From positions 17,482 to 81,481 of the forward strand of contig JNJQ01000010.1 of NCBI GenBank assembly GCA_000701725.1: 64,000 bases of DNA, written 5' to 3'. The notes below the pieces were generated by a model. That model was not told the origin of the DNA, ran no database searches, and worked only from the letters and a program-made list of their open reading frames with translations. Position numbers and translations under genes: made by a program. Shown piece after piece: positions 41,572 through 52,000 of the stretch. This DNA is from Erysipelotrichaceae bacterium NK3D112. GTDB lineage: Bacteria > Bacillota_I > Bacilli_A > Erysipelotrichales > Erysipelotrichaceae. How positions within the stretch are numbered: the stretch's first letter is position 1; each line of letters opens with the position of its first letter.

Positions 41572-42840
41572 TCATGCCCAGATAAACCAGAAATATAAAT
41601 ATCCGGTCATTACTGCAACCAGAGTGTATGGAACACCGATTCTCATAAACTCTGCGAATGACACCTGGTATCCTTCTTTTCTGAGCATTCCGACAGCTGC
41701 GATATTGGCAGATGCGCCGATCGGAGTAATGTTGCCGCCCAGGGTTGCACCAGACAGCAGACCGAAATACAGAAGATACGGTTCAATTCCAAGCGTGGCT
41801 GTTACAGCTGTCAGAACAGGCAGCATCGTTGCCACATAAGGAATATTGTCAACAAAGGCGGAGATTAACACGGAGCCCCAGACAACGATTGTGTATAACA
41901 GGAAGATATTGTTTCCGCCGAATTTAACGATCAGACCTGCAAAGTCATCAATGATGCCGACGTTTGTCAGTCCGCCGATGACGACAAACAGACCGGTCAG
42001 AAGTCCCAGTGTTTCAAAGTCCAGATTCTTCAAGGCTTCGGCGGTATTGTCCGCTTTTTTCACACGCATGAAATCAATCACGATCGTGGCAGCTGCCAGT
42101 ACACAGCAGATAATGCCGTTGATCATGTCCGGAGTATCCGGGATGAATGAAGCCGTGATCAGAGCAGCCACCATGAGCAGCAGCATAACTGTCGGAAGAT
42201 AGTCGGTGACTGGAGTTCTGCCTGTTGATGAAACCGGCGCAGTATCTTTGCGGAACAGATACATCATGACAGGAACAGTGGCAAGCGCGCCAAGCTCGAC
42301 CGCGAAAAAGATTCCGGGTTTTCCGTTCATCCAGAAAAAATCCATGAAATTCATGTTCGCATAGTCGCCCAGCATGATGGATGTGGTATCTCCGACAAGC
42401 GTCGCGGCACCCTGAAGATTGGAAGATACCGCAATCGAAAGAATCATGCCAACAGGACTCATATTCAGCTTTTTGCAGATAGCCATACCCACCGGCGCAA
42501 CCATGAGCACCGTGGCGACATTGTCGATGAATGCCGAGATGACACCGGCAAACAGAGACATCAGAATGGTAACCCACATGACGTTTTTGGCCTTTTCCAG
42601 AAGGATATCGGCCAGAAGATTCGGCATATGAGACTCAATGAAATAATAGACAATAATCATTGTTCCGGAGATCATCAGCAGAACATTCCAGTTGATTGTT
42701 GACATCAGATCTTTCCAGGGCAGAATGCCGGAAATCAGGAAGATCGCTGCCACACTCAGGGCATATAACGGCCTGTATTTGGGTTTTGCGATCATCAGAA
42801 CATACATTAAAGCAAACAGAACCAAAGCGAAAATTTTCAT
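41572..42840 (-). CDS. ArsB/NhaD-type ion permease under a manganese riboswitch
   Basis: A 422-residue protein of the ion transporter superfamily with about eleven helices in two inverted halves. Each half has the family re-entrant motif: FIDNVATVLMVAPVG with LVGDTTSIMLG, and FVDNIPYVATMLPV with GATLGGNITPIGASANI. Relatives are Na+/H+ antiporters, arsenite or citrate/metal carriers. ATG 42840 has TGGAGGA upstream; the longer frame to 42957 runs through the leader. The yybP-ykoY leader implies induction by Mn2+, so Mn2+ export is the main inference. No arsenic genes are nearby. Confidence 0.9.
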   Translation of the reverse strand: MKIFALVLFALMYVLMIAKPKYRPLYALSVAAIFLISGILPWKDLMSTINWNVLLMISGTMIIVYYFIESHMPNLLADILLEKAKNVMWVTILMSLFAGVISAFIDNVATVLMVAPVGMAICKKLNMSPVGMILSIAVSSNLQGAATLVGDTTSIMLGDYANMNFMDFFWMNGKPGIFFAVELGALATVPVMMYLFRKDTAPVSSTGRTPVTDYLPTVMLLLMVAALITASFIPDTPDMINGIICCVLAAATIVIDFMRVKKADNTAEALKNLDFETLGLLTGLFVVIGGLTNVGIIDDFAGLIVKFGGNNIFLLYTIVVWGSVLISAFVDNIPYVATMLPVLTAVTATLGIEPYLLYFGLLSGATLGGNITPIGASANIAAVGMLRKEGYQVSFAEFMRIGVPYTLVAVMTGYLYFWFIWA

Positions 42841-42938
42841 TTTATTCCTCCAGTATGATGATTGAGATATCAGAACAGCAGGATATTCTTTCATGGCTGC
42901 TGCGTGCATCCGCTTAGACAATCCATTCCCAAAAGGGC

Positions 42939-43060
42939 AAAAAAAGACTTTCACCACAACCGCAGCCGTGGTAAAAGTCTTGCTGCTTCGAACAAATTCC
43001 GGGGATGAATCCCGTACTGACGAAATATGTTGCGCTTTCGCGTCAGCTACTCCCTGATAC
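42939..43060 (-). ncRNA. yybP-ykoY manganese riboswitch with terminator
   Basis: The minus strand has the family landmarks in order: GGGAGTAGC near 43055, GACGC-GAAA-GCG hairpin, CGTCAGTACG near 43015, CCCCGGAATTTGTTCGAA, then a CAAGACTTTTACCAC...GTGGTGAAAGTC terminator stem (42944-42981) with a seven-T tail (42939-42945). The layout matches the Bacillus subtilis ykoY/yybP leader closely. By family, Mn2+ binding prevents termination. It controls the permease gene that starts about 100 bases later. Confidence 0.9.
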
Positions 43061-43067
43061 CATAAAT

Positions 43068-43097
43068 TTTATATCGCCGAATCGCCATTTTTGTCAA
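43068..43097 (-). promoter_or_regulatory. Sigma-A-type promoter for the riboswitch-permease transcript
   Basis: Minus-strand TTGACA (43092-43097) and TATAAA (43068-43073) with an 18-base spacer place the start near 43060, exactly at the beginning of the riboswitch. Confidence 0.8.
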
Positions 43098-43178
43098 GGA
43101 TTACCGTCAGGCACAGTGATTTCAGCAGCTCATTGGCCGGTATCGGGATACTCATGTCTGATATCTCAAAACAGCTGA

Positions 43179-43403
43179 TTACTGCCGGGTTTCGTCATCC
43201 CATTTGGCAAACAGTGAACACACACCTGTGCGATGATAGTATTCAATCAGCTTTTCCAAATCTTCTCTCGAAACATTCAGATACTCTGCCTGACAGTTCA
43301 GACATGAATACTTCCGTGCGCCGCGGTTGATTAATTTGCGGTAGAGCGCAATTTCATCCGTATGCAGACGGACGCCGCATTTCATGCAAAAGAAGTCAAG
43401 CAT
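43179..43403 (-). CDS. Small zinc-ribbon-like protein
   Basis: A 74-residue protein with CMKC and CLNC pairs about 27 residues apart, consistent with a zinc ribbon. Its ATG overlaps the end of the alpha-galactosidase gene by 8 bases, which suggests translational coupling. No family is recognised. It may be a small regulatory or adaptor protein. Confidence 0.65.
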   Translation of the reverse strand: MLDFFCMKCGVRLHTDEIALYRKLINRGARKYSCLNCQAEYLNVSREDLEKLIEYYHRTGVCSLFAKWDDETRQ

Positions 43404-44553
43404 TGACCGGTTTCAATTTGCATCTGTAGATCCGGCAGGCATGGGCTTTGACGGATTCAATCATCATTTCCCTTCTTGTGCCGCATGCCTGTTCATTGAT
43501 GCAGTCAAAGAGTTCCAGTTCAAATCCTGAACGGTAAGGCAGGCCGAGATCGAAGAAGTCGACTGCGATCGGCGCCAGTGCATCCCCCATATTGAAAAGG
43601 CACAATGCGATGTCACCGTTTGTCAGGAAGCGGGCAATCACGATGGATTCAGGAGCGTTGGAGGTGCAGTTCACAGTAAACGGCGCATTGCAGTCAGGAT
43701 CCTGATTGATCGCGATCAATGATCTGTTCGTCAGAATTTTCTTTGCGGCTTCACTCATATTGCGCACATCGCATCCGATCATGAGCGGTGAGCGCATGAG
43801 TGCCCATAATGCGAAATGTGTCATATATTCATCATCACTGCATCCGCCGGCGCTGATATACTCGTTTCCGCCGTGTCCGTACATTCCGACCACCAGCATG
43901 TCCATGTCATTATGGCATCCCGGTCCGGAAAAGACCTGCTTATCCAGCTGTGACAGCGCAATTTCCTTAATTGAATTCCAGGAATCATTGATATCGCCGG
44001 TGGAGCGGAACAGATGTGCACCGGTTGTATGGATCCAGTTATGCACATTTTCAGTTCCCCACTGACAGGCGGAAAAGACAATATCCCTTCCGGAAGCGCA
44101 TAATGCCAGATGCATTCTGCGATAGAGTGTTTCATCCTGCATATGCTGAGGCTTGAAACAATTGTCATATTTCAGATAATCCACACCCCACTCCGCAAAT
44201 TGCTTCGCGTCTTCAAATTCATGTTCAAATGAGCCGGGATAATCCGCGCATGTGCGTGTTCCGCAGCAGCTGTACATTCCGAATTTAAAGCCTTTTTCAT
44301 GCAGCGCATCAGACAGGGCTTTGATCCCGTGCGGAAATTTTTCGGGATCAGCGACCAGTCTTCCGTCTGCGTCTCTTTGTTTCAGACTCCAGCAGTCATC
44401 GATTACGATGTATTTATATCCTGCATCCAGAAGACCTTCTTTTTTCATTGCCTCCGCTGTTTCAAAAATCAGTTTCTCATCAATTTTGTCAGTAAATGTA
44501 TTCCATGAGTTCCATCCCATGGGCGGCAGCATACATAATGATTTTTCGGACAT
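43396..44553 (-). CDS. Alpha-galactosidase, glycoside hydrolase family 27
   Basis: A 385-residue cytoplasmic enzyme. PPMGWNSWNTF, VIDDCW and KFGMYSC are GH27 signatures. Asp130 in DYLKYDNC is the nucleophile and Asp187 in RSTGDINDSW the acid/base. A small C-terminal beta domain follows. It removes terminal alpha-galactose from oligosaccharides. ATG 44553 has AAAGGAG upstream; an upstream GTG overlaps it. No sugar transporter is adjacent. It overlaps a small zinc-ribbon gene. Confidence 0.95.
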   Translation of the reverse strand: MSEKSLCMLPPMGWNSWNTFTDKIDEKLIFETAEAMKKEGLLDAGYKYIVIDDCWSLKQRDADGRLVADPEKFPHGIKALSDALHEKGFKFGMYSCCGTRTCADYPGSFEHEFEDAKQFAEWGVDYLKYDNCFKPQHMQDETLYRRMHLALCASGRDIVFSACQWGTENVHNWIHTTGAHLFRSTGDINDSWNSIKEIALSQLDKQVFSGPGCHNDMDMLVVGMYGHGGNEYISAGGCSDDEYMTHFALWALMRSPLMIGCDVRNMSEAAKKILTNRSLIAINQDPDCNAPFTVNCTSNAPESIVIARFLTNGDIALCLFNMGDALAPIAVDFFDLGLPYRSGFELELFDCINEQACGTRREMMIESVKAHACRIYRCKLKPVNA

Positions 44554-44750
44554 AAGCACTCCTTTGCCAAGCTATTTTTGCTTCTGAAACTTTCTACTAT
44601 TAATATAGCTTTCTGACAAATCTTATGCATAAAGAAAAGGAGATTTCTCTCCTGATGATTGACTTTCTGTCCTCCTGCGGCGGTTCAGCAGAAACTATGC
44701 GCCTTCCGCAGACAGCTGTACAGATTCAGGGTTTTCCTCATGACAGCCGG

Positions 44751-45584
44751 TCATTGTCTCTTCTTTTTCCGTGTGCGGACGAATAAAGTGATAAGCAGAA
44801 TGACGATGATTATGCCGGCAATCGCAGCAGCGGCATAGTACCGGTTCACAAGAACTGCATCCGCTGATACATGAATCACCTCTTCGGTCTCAATTCTGTG
44901 TCCTCTGATCAGCAGACGATGTGTATTGATGCCATACGGTGTACAGGTCACCAATGTACAGTAGTCTTTTCCTTCTTCGATCTGAATCTCATCCAGTTCG
45001 GCAGGCAGTACTTTGCGGATCTGATCCACTTCATAAGTCAGTGTTTCATCCAGCACCTGCATCATAAAAGTATCTCCTTCACGGAGCTTATCAAGATCTG
45101 TAAACAGTCTTGCACTGGGAAGTCCTCTGTGTCCGGATAAAACACAATGCGTGCTTTCTCCCCCGACAGGCAGAGAGGTGCCCGGAATATGCCCGATCGC
45201 GATCTGGAGAACCGCTTCGTCGGTTGTATGATAAATCGGCAGTGTTATGCGGATCGATGGAATGTCGATATATCCCATGATTCCAGTCCCGGTCAAATCC
45301 AGAAGACTGTTGTATTCTTTCAATTCTTCTTCACTGAGATGATAGCGGTCATTGTCATAAAGCAGACGTTCATTATAGGCTGCCGCTTCGGCACGCATCT
45401 GATCAAAATCATCATGATCCATATTCTCAATCTGTTTGGCATAGCTTGCTATGGCTCTGGTGGCATGGAAAGAGTTCCACCAGTCCGCAACTGTCGGATA
45501 TGTCAGCAGGATAATTCCTGCCGCAAGCATGACAATCAGAATGATATTGGTTATATTTCCGTTTTTCTTTTTCAATTCACTCAT
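44751..45584 (-). CDS. Class C sortase (pilin polymerase)
   Basis: A 277-residue membrane-anchored transpeptidase with an N-terminal helix (17-32), a catalytic domain and a C-terminal helix and basic tail, the class C layout. Catalytic residues are His152 in SGHRG, Cys214 in TLVTCTPYG and Arg223 in THRLLIRG. No clear D-P-F/W lid motif is visible in the segment before the domain. It joins pilins through lysine-threonine bonds. It is the last gene of the pilus operon, 3 bases after the degenerate sortase. Confidence 0.95.
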   Translation of the reverse strand: MSELKKKNGNITNIILIVMLAAGIILLTYPTVADWWNSFHATRAIASYAKQIENMDHDDFDQMRAEAAAYNERLLYDNDRYHLSEEELKEYNSLLDLTGTGIMGYIDIPSIRITLPIYHTTDEAVLQIAIGHIPGTSLPVGGESTHCVLSGHRGLPSARLFTDLDKLREGDTFMMQVLDETLTYEVDQIRKVLPAELDEIQIEEGKDYCTLVTCTPYGINTHRLLIRGHRIETEEVIHVSADAVLVNRYYAAAAIAGIIIVILLITLFVRTRKKKRQ

Positions 45585-45587
45585 GGC

Positions 45588-46127
45588 TCATTTCTCAATA
45601 CATGCAATCTGAATCACTTTCGACATACCTTCATCAAAGAGAATCAGTTTTGCATTCTGTACAATATCATCTTCATTGCCGATATAATCCACAATAAAGT
45701 CATAAACTTTTCCATTGACGTCGATGAAAGAAAGGTTCATTCCTTCGCGAATGGAATCAAACGGAATCCGGTCCGTTTCAATCACACCGTTTCCGGCTGT
45801 CACATTGCCTTCTTTCATTCTGGAAACAATGTCATTTCCCCATTGGTTCTGAACCGCAAATGCTATATCCGGTTCAGGAATCTCGATATATCCGACCAGG
45901 GAAAGTCCGTTTACTTCCAGCACAGGCATCTGTGTATCCAGATCCTGCTCAGAAAGAATGCCTCTGGATTTCGGCGGAATCATTTCTTTCAGACGATCCA
46001 GAGATACTTCCGCAGTCTCTTCCATTTCCTTCTCATTTTCGTAAGCATTGTAAAAAAGCCAGCTTCCTCTCCCCAGAGCAAACAGACCGGTCATAATCAG
46101 AATCACCGCAAAAAACTTCTTTTTCAT
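45588..46127 (-). CDS. Degenerate sortase-fold protein of the pilus operon
   Basis: A 179-residue protein with an N-terminal helix (5-25) and a domain that follows the sortase outline: LVGYIEIPEPDIAFAV, a REGMNLSFIDVNGKVYDFIV stretch and a final KVIQIACIEK. The TGH histidine region is replaced by VIETDRIP and the arginine strand is absent because the protein ends at the cysteine strand. One Cys remains in ACIEK, so it is probably catalytically dead. It could be an assembly helper for the class C sortase directly behind it. The sortase relation is inferred from pattern and position. Confidence 0.65.
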   Translation of the reverse strand: MKKKFFAVILIMTGLFALGRGSWLFYNAYENEKEMEETAEVSLDRLKEMIPPKSRGILSEQDLDTQMPVLEVNGLSLVGYIEIPEPDIAFAVQNQWGNDIVSRMKEGNVTAGNGVIETDRIPFDSIREGMNLSFIDVNGKVYDFIVDYIGNEDDIVQNAKLILFDEGMSKVIQIACIEK

Positions 46128-46180
46128 TCAGCCCCTTTTTTACCGTAAATGGCCGTGATCATCACCACAGCCATTTTCTC

Positions 46181-47083
46181 TTATTTACTTTCTTTTCTTC
46201 CGGTTAACAGAAGATATCCCGCCAGCAATGCGCCGGCTCCTCCCAGACAGAGTCCGATCATCGGTGCCTTTGAAGTTCCCGGATCCGATGTATTCGGCGC
46301 ATCTGTATAATTGCAAAGGATAAAGGTTGTCGCATTGTGGGAAATCCTTACTTTATAACCCAAAGGAATACTCACTTCCTGAACATACCATTCAGAACCA
46401 TCATCCATTGCTTTCCATGTATAACACCAGTCATTGTCTTTATTCAAGACTACCGTTTCGTACACTACGCCATTTTTGATGATGTTCACCTTGATGCTCG
46501 GAGGCCTCTTTGTGCCATTGCCGTCTGCCCATTGCTTTATGACCTTATACTCAGTTTCTTTATTTCTGACCGGTTCTTTTTCCTGTTTGGGAACAATGGT
46601 GTAATCATAAATCCAATCTCCGGTTGTTTCATCCGCAGTAGGCATTGTCACAAACATCGGAATCGTGCGGCAGGTCCATCCATCGATTATGATCGGATCT
46701 GAAAGCATCAGGTATAATCCTGTTTCCAGTTCCGCTTTACAGCCGGATGTATATATAAGGCTTTTATAGGTTTTCAGTTTGTCACCGACCGCATAGGAAC
46801 GCAATGTTTCAGCCAGCTCAGCCCATGTGTTCTGATCATGAATGTCATTGAGGATCACATTTTCTTCATACGGCCGGAATGTATCTGTCAACGTGAATTC
46901 CATATTCTCATTCACATCCGCCACCTTATAAAAATAGAAATGAGCGCCTTCTCCGGGATACCCTTCAATCGTGATTGTTCCGGTTCTTCCAGTCTCAACC
47001 GGTTCGGAAGCATGCACAGGAAGCAGCAACATGAAAAGAGAGAACATGCATATTGCCAATCTCAGATAACTTCTCTTCATCAT
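46181..47083 (-). CDS. Minor pilin or basal pilin with Cna B-type domain
   Basis: A 300-residue surface protein with a signal peptide (1-25), an N-terminal pilin-like domain, a Cna B-type domain at about 180-260 (KVIKQWADGNGTKRPPSIKV and a WYVQEVSIPLGY segment), a hydrophobic helix and a GRKESK basic tail. The expected LPXTG before the helix is not evident; the region reads SDPGTSKAPMIG. It may use a variant sorting motif or be retained by its helix. It sits between the major pilin and the sortase genes. Confidence 0.85.
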   Translation of the reverse strand: MMKRSYLRLAICMFSLFMLLLPVHASEPVETGRTGTITIEGYPGEGAHFYFYKVADVNENMEFTLTDTFRPYEENVILNDIHDQNTWAELAETLRSYAVGDKLKTYKSLIYTSGCKAELETGLYLMLSDPIIIDGWTCRTIPMFVTMPTADETTGDWIYDYTIVPKQEKEPVRNKETEYKVIKQWADGNGTKRPPSIKVNIIKNGVVYETVVLNKDNDWCYTWKAMDDGSEWYVQEVSIPLGYKVRISHNATTFILCNYTDAPNTSDPGTSKAPMIGLCLGGAGALLAGYLLLTGRKESK

Positions 47084-47164
47084 TTCACTTCCTTTCTATC
47101 AATTCCATGCGGACGTTTCTCATAGAAAAGAAACAATCCTCTTTCCCATGAGAAACTCCCGCAT

Positions 47165-47189
47165 GAGGGAGGGGAGGAAATCCTCCCTC
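47165..47189 (-). other. Intercistronic hairpin between major and minor pilin genes
   Basis: GAGGGAGG (47165-47172) and CCTCCCTC (47182-47189) form a GC-rich stem without a good T tract on the minus strand. It may lower readthrough or protect mRNA so that the major pilin is made in excess. Confidence 0.5.
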
Positions 47190-47217
47190 TCTCATACAGT
47201 CAGTTCCAAATCATTTC

Positions 47218-48798
47218 TTATTCAGCCATTCTTCTTCTGGATACAAGCAGAATACCTGCTGCCGCAACCAGGATTGTACCGAAGACATAGAATAATGTTG
47301 TACCCATTCCGCCGGTGGAAGGAAGAGTGGAACCTTTCTTATTGACTACATTTCCTTCCGCAATACCCTCGGTTTTAATATGCGTACCATCTTCTGTTGC
47401 TTCAGTTGTGAACGTGAATCCAGCATCTTCCGGATCAACAGTCAGTGACTTCAGCTGAGGATCAGGAGATTCTGTATCGTATGTGGCTACGACTGTAAAT
47501 GTGATGTCTTCAGCCTTGTTGTATCCGGCAGGAACAGTTGTTTCTACAAGCTTGTATTGACCGGCATCAGTGCCTTTGAATTCGAATTTCGTTACACCTG
47601 TGATTTCGTCGCCGATCTGAAGCCATCCATCAACTGCACCTTCTGTTCCTTCAGGAACTTTTTTATACAGTGTAAATCCAGCGCCTTCAAGCGGTGTTTT
47701 TCCATCTTCACCGACCTTGTTTGCCTTGATCTCATATGTGAATACAATTACTTTGTCTTCCGGAGTTGTACCCTTATCTCCATCCTGTTCACCGTTCGGA
47801 TTATTTGTGTATTCAAGCTTGACTGTATTAGGGTTTCCTTCCGAACCGATTTTTGCCTTTGCATTTAATGTTGCAGAATAATCAACAACGAATTTGCTGT
47901 CTTTTGTTAAAGCGGGTTCTGTCCACTTTCTGAGATCTTCGCCGTCTTTCAGGGAAATTGTAATAACCTGTCCGCTTACAGCAACATTAAAATGGCTTGT
48001 TACATCTGTGTCGCCGACTTTGACTGTGATTGTATTTGCTGCAGGAGGAGTTAAGCCTTCAGAAAGAGTATCGATAAATGTGTAGACTTTATAAGTGTCA
48101 TACTCTTCAAATGTGCTCGGAAGTGTTCCGGTGAGCTGATAAGGAATCGAATCGCCAATGTCATAGTCCGCTGCATCCTGCCAATCTGTTTCTTTACCGG
48201 TTGTATCATTCTTTTCCTTGACTTTCTTCTCAACAGAGGGGACAGAAGCTTTTTCGTTTACAGTAACATTCTTAACGACTTCAAGAATGTATCTTGTCTG
48301 TGAGCCTTCACCGGTAACTGCAGCTGTATCTTTAACCAGGTAATAACCAGCTGTAAGACCGGAAATTTCTCCTGAAGTGGCGTCTGCAGCGATTTCGCAT
48401 GTTCCTTTGGGAGTTGTTAATGCAGCACTGATTGCATCTGCAATTTTCTGAGCACCTTCAGAATCAGATCCATAGTTTTTATCGCTGATTGCTCTTGCAA
48501 CATCAGAAGCTGTTGCATCAGTATCAAGCTCAAACCCTATCTTATTTAATTCTGTGATTACTGTTGCCGGAGTAACGCCGTCACCCCATTGAATATCGGA
48601 AAGAACGTCTTTATCATCAACAGTTTCCAGTTTGCCTTTGAAGATCTGATAAGCACCATACGTATGTGCAGCCTTATCTGTTGAATTCTTGTTGATTGTA
48701 ATTGTGTAAGTAGTTTCTTCTGCCATTGCTGTAACACCCGTTCCGAGCATCATGACAATAGCGATTACAGCTGTTAAGAGCTTTCTGAATAAATTCAT
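47218..48798 (-). CDS. Major pilin subunit, SpaH/EbpB type
   Basis: A 526-residue LPXTG pilin. It has a signal peptide (1-27) and an N-terminal domain with HTYGAYQIFKGKL. The likely pilin lysine region is VTVNEKASVPSVEKKV near 185-200. Middle and C-terminal isopeptide-type beta domains follow, with an E-box-like YKLVETTVPAGY near 425. LPSTG at 492-496, a helix and RRRMAE form the sorting signal. The class C sortase would join the motif threonine to the pilin lysine of the next subunit. It lies after the giant adhesin gene and a hairpin. Confidence 0.94.
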   Translation of the reverse strand: MNLFRKLLTAVIAIVMMLGTGVTAMAEETTYTITINKNSTDKAAHTYGAYQIFKGKLETVDDKDVLSDIQWGDGVTPATVITELNKIGFELDTDATASDVARAISDKNYGSDSEGAQKIADAISAALTTPKGTCEIAADATSGEISGLTAGYYLVKDTAAVTGEGSQTRYILEVVKNVTVNEKASVPSVEKKVKEKNDTTGKETDWQDAADYDIGDSIPYQLTGTLPSTFEEYDTYKVYTFIDTLSEGLTPPAANTITVKVGDTDVTSHFNVAVSGQVITISLKDGEDLRKWTEPALTKDSKFVVDYSATLNAKAKIGSEGNPNTVKLEYTNNPNGEQDGDKGTTPEDKVIVFTYEIKANKVGEDGKTPLEGAGFTLYKKVPEGTEGAVDGWLQIGDEITGVTKFEFKGTDAGQYKLVETTVPAGYNKAEDITFTVVATYDTESPDPQLKSLTVDPEDAGFTFTTEATEDGTHIKTEGIAEGNVVNKKGSTLPSTGGMGTTLFYVFGTILVAAAGILLVSRRRMAE

Positions 48799-48887
48799 GT
48801 TAATTTCCTTTCGTTAAATATGTAGTTGTTTTGGTTTGGTGTGAATCTTGAAGTTATAAGTATGTTGATCCTTCTGTGATCTCTTCA

Positions 48888-48926
48888 GATGTTCCTCCTT
48901 TCCGTGAAGGAGAACATCCTTTTTTC
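48888..48926 (+). terminator. Plus-oriented terminator-like hairpin inside the pilus operon
   Basis: GATGTTC-TCCTT-type arms (48888-48900 with 48907-48918) pair strongly. The T tract (48920-48925) is on the plus strand although all genes here are on the minus strand. On the minus strand it is an intercistronic hairpin before the major pilin gene. Confidence 0.5.
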
Positions 48927-49006
48927 CGGATCCATGAACAGAGGCGGTGCTCCTCTGATGAAGTTTCCCCGAAGAATCTTTGAATAATCATGTATTACAA
49001 GGATTC

Positions 49007-52000
49007 TCATGAGGTATCCGCCTCACTTTCATGTTTCTTTTTGTTTATATACAAGAGCAGTGTGCCAATCAGTAATAAGATACCTGCTCCTGTGTATAAA
49101 TGAATTCCTGGTCCGCCCGATTCAGGGAGTTCGTATGCTTCATCCGGTGTGTTCACGATGAAGCCGCCGTTATATGCTCCCTCATCAGATCCTTTGGAGT
49201 CTCTGGTATATACCGGCTGTTTAAAGCCGGAAACCCGTGCTTCTGAAATGTAGTATGTATATGCATTTCCTCTTGAATCAGCTGGATCAAGATTGCTGAT
49301 CTCAAAACTGAAGTGTTCCGGATCTGTGACTTTCAGATCAGGCATTCCCTGTGTCTGAGAATGAATCACCTTATCTGCTTCAAGATCGGTATCCGCAATG
49401 ACATATTCCGCATGCCAGCTGTCCGTTTTGGTATCTGTCTTCCGGTGGAGAGTTACTGTAATTCTCTGTCCTGCCGGCCACTCTGTAGTATCTCCATTCT
49501 GCGCATTCTGCCAGATCTTGCTGAAGGAGAATTTTGTGACCGAGTTCGTAATAATCAACGGATTATCTTCCGGTGCTTCAATCACACCTTCCTGATTATC
49601 AGAATATGTGACTGTAAATTTATACTGTTCCAATCCTGACATCTGCTCATTCACCGTATAGGTTAAATAGTACGGTTTGCCGTCGATTACCTCTTTGGTC
49701 GGCAGATTAGAGAAGACATATTTCCAATCATCACTTTCTGTCAAAGCAGCTGTCGCGTAGATTTCAGGCTCAGAAGAATTGCCTTCCCTGTCTGTTCTGA
49801 TTACCATCAGGTCAACCATTATCTGGCTGGGGTACTGATTCAGTTCATCAGCAAACACCTTCTTTACTGCAATCGAAGTGTTTTTAGGGATCATTTTATT
49901 GGTGACGGTAATTGTGCCTGAAGTGACGCCTTCGCCTTCATCGGAATAAGATGTTGTATAATCATCCACTCTTTCTTCAACGACGGTGTACCTGATTTTA
50001 TTGCCGTCAGCGTCATTTGCAGGAAGACGGTTCCAGATGTAACTCGGCCAGTTTCCGTGCTCATCCGCATTGATTGCGACCGGACCGCCGACTGTTTCCC
50101 TTGTTCCATCCGCATTGATCTTCCAAAGCTGGAGTCTGATACCGTCTTTAGGCCTTGTGTCAAACAGGTTGTCACTGTCTCCTTCCCATTCCTTGGTGGC
50201 TGAGATGGAGGTGTATTCCAGTTCAACATTTGTGACTGTCCACATCGTAAGGTTGGACATGGACGCAACCTTGATGCCATTTGCAAACTGTGCAGCATCG
50301 TCAAGCGCCCATGCCGCGTGCTTTCTGTTCAGCTGTTCTTCTTCCGACAGCAGCGACTGCGGCAGTTCAGCAGAATTCACATCGATGTGCTGGTATCCCA
50401 CAAAGTAATGGTAATCTGTATTGCCGGTATAGTTTTCCGGTTCCTTGATTTCTTTCCATGCATAAAGTTTATGTTCACTTAAGCTTGTGAACTGGGTCGT
50501 GCCATTGACTCCTGTTACTGCCGGATTGCCAACCGGAACATACTCAATGATTTTGAACTGTTCCTTGACATCATTAATTTCGGTTTCTGTTCCGTTACCG
50601 GCAGATATGCGGTTCATCTTCTCAAGAAGATCATCCCAGTATTTCTGAGGATACTGTTCTTCAAGTGTCATATCCCCGATTTTCAATTTGCACTCATACA
50701 GCTGGAACTCCGCATTGGACAGATCACGGTTAATTTGATTCTCGTCAATTTTATGAAGGGACATTTCGATTCCTTCAACTTTGACACCGGCATCATTGCT
50801 CTGAATATTATGCTGTTCAGTGACTGTGGAGCTGTGGCTTCCGCCGCCTATTAAAGTGGCTGTATTTGTAAATGTGTCCTGCCCCTGAGCTCTGGCGATA
50901 CATACATATGTAAGAATGTAATGCTTCTGATCAGGTATATTTCTGATTGCCAGCAATCTGGAATCATCGTTATATGATATGGACACATCCGGATCCTGAC
51001 CGGCGACCGGATTGTCGCTGCTGTCAACTTCATGGATTTGGACACTTGATGTATCAAGATCCATATTTGTATCGATATAATCTGTCAGCGTCAGAGGATT
51101 GCCGGAGTTGATTTTATGTCCTTTCGGATTGATTTGAATTGAATATGTGATGTTTTTACTTCTGTTGCCGTCGCTATCCACAACAAATCCGCCCACATCC
51201 CGGGTATCATCCGATTTGGTCAGATAATCTTTAGAGGTAACGGTTACCTTATCTGTAGCTTCGAACTTGTCTCCATCTCCTGCTGTAATACTGACATGGT
51301 TTTCAAACGTTTCCGATCCGGATGCGGAGCTTGTAATCCGATCCCATTCTTCATCGGAAAGCTTTGTGTAATAGGTGACAGTTATTGTATGTTGATTCAA
51401 TCCGAACTCCTGATTTCCCCACGCATTATGTGCAGCGATATCAACCGGTCCGATCTTGTTCGTTGCTTTATCGACAGATACGTTTACAGTATGGCTATAA
51501 CCACGATCTGGGAAGTCAACCTTCAAAGAAGGATTCTCCGCTGTCTTTGTTTCGCTGTTCAGCAATGTCAGTCCCTGAGGAATCTGGTCCTCAAACAACA
51601 CTCTGACCGGATCAGAATCCGTAAACTCCTTCTTGGTCGGGTTCAGCAATACTTTCCACTCCAGAATTCTTGTGTTTTCATCGTATGAGCCGTTTTTGAT
51701 CAGATCGATTTCAGGATTCTCATATTTGGCTTCAGCGGATACAGGCTGTTCATCGTTCAGCCGGACAGTATTTTGCATTTTATGTCCGTCAATAATCTTA
51801 ATCGGACTGTTGAATGCGAGATTGATATGAACCCTTTCATGCAGAACAGGGAATGTGAACTTCACCTGTTTCTTATCAACAAAATAGTCTCTGCCCGGTG
51901 TTAATACCGTCCCGTCATCGGTTGTTACAACCGCATTCGCAATATCAAAGTTTTTTCCATCTTCGACTTTCGTATAGTTAACACCCTGTTTTTGAGATTC

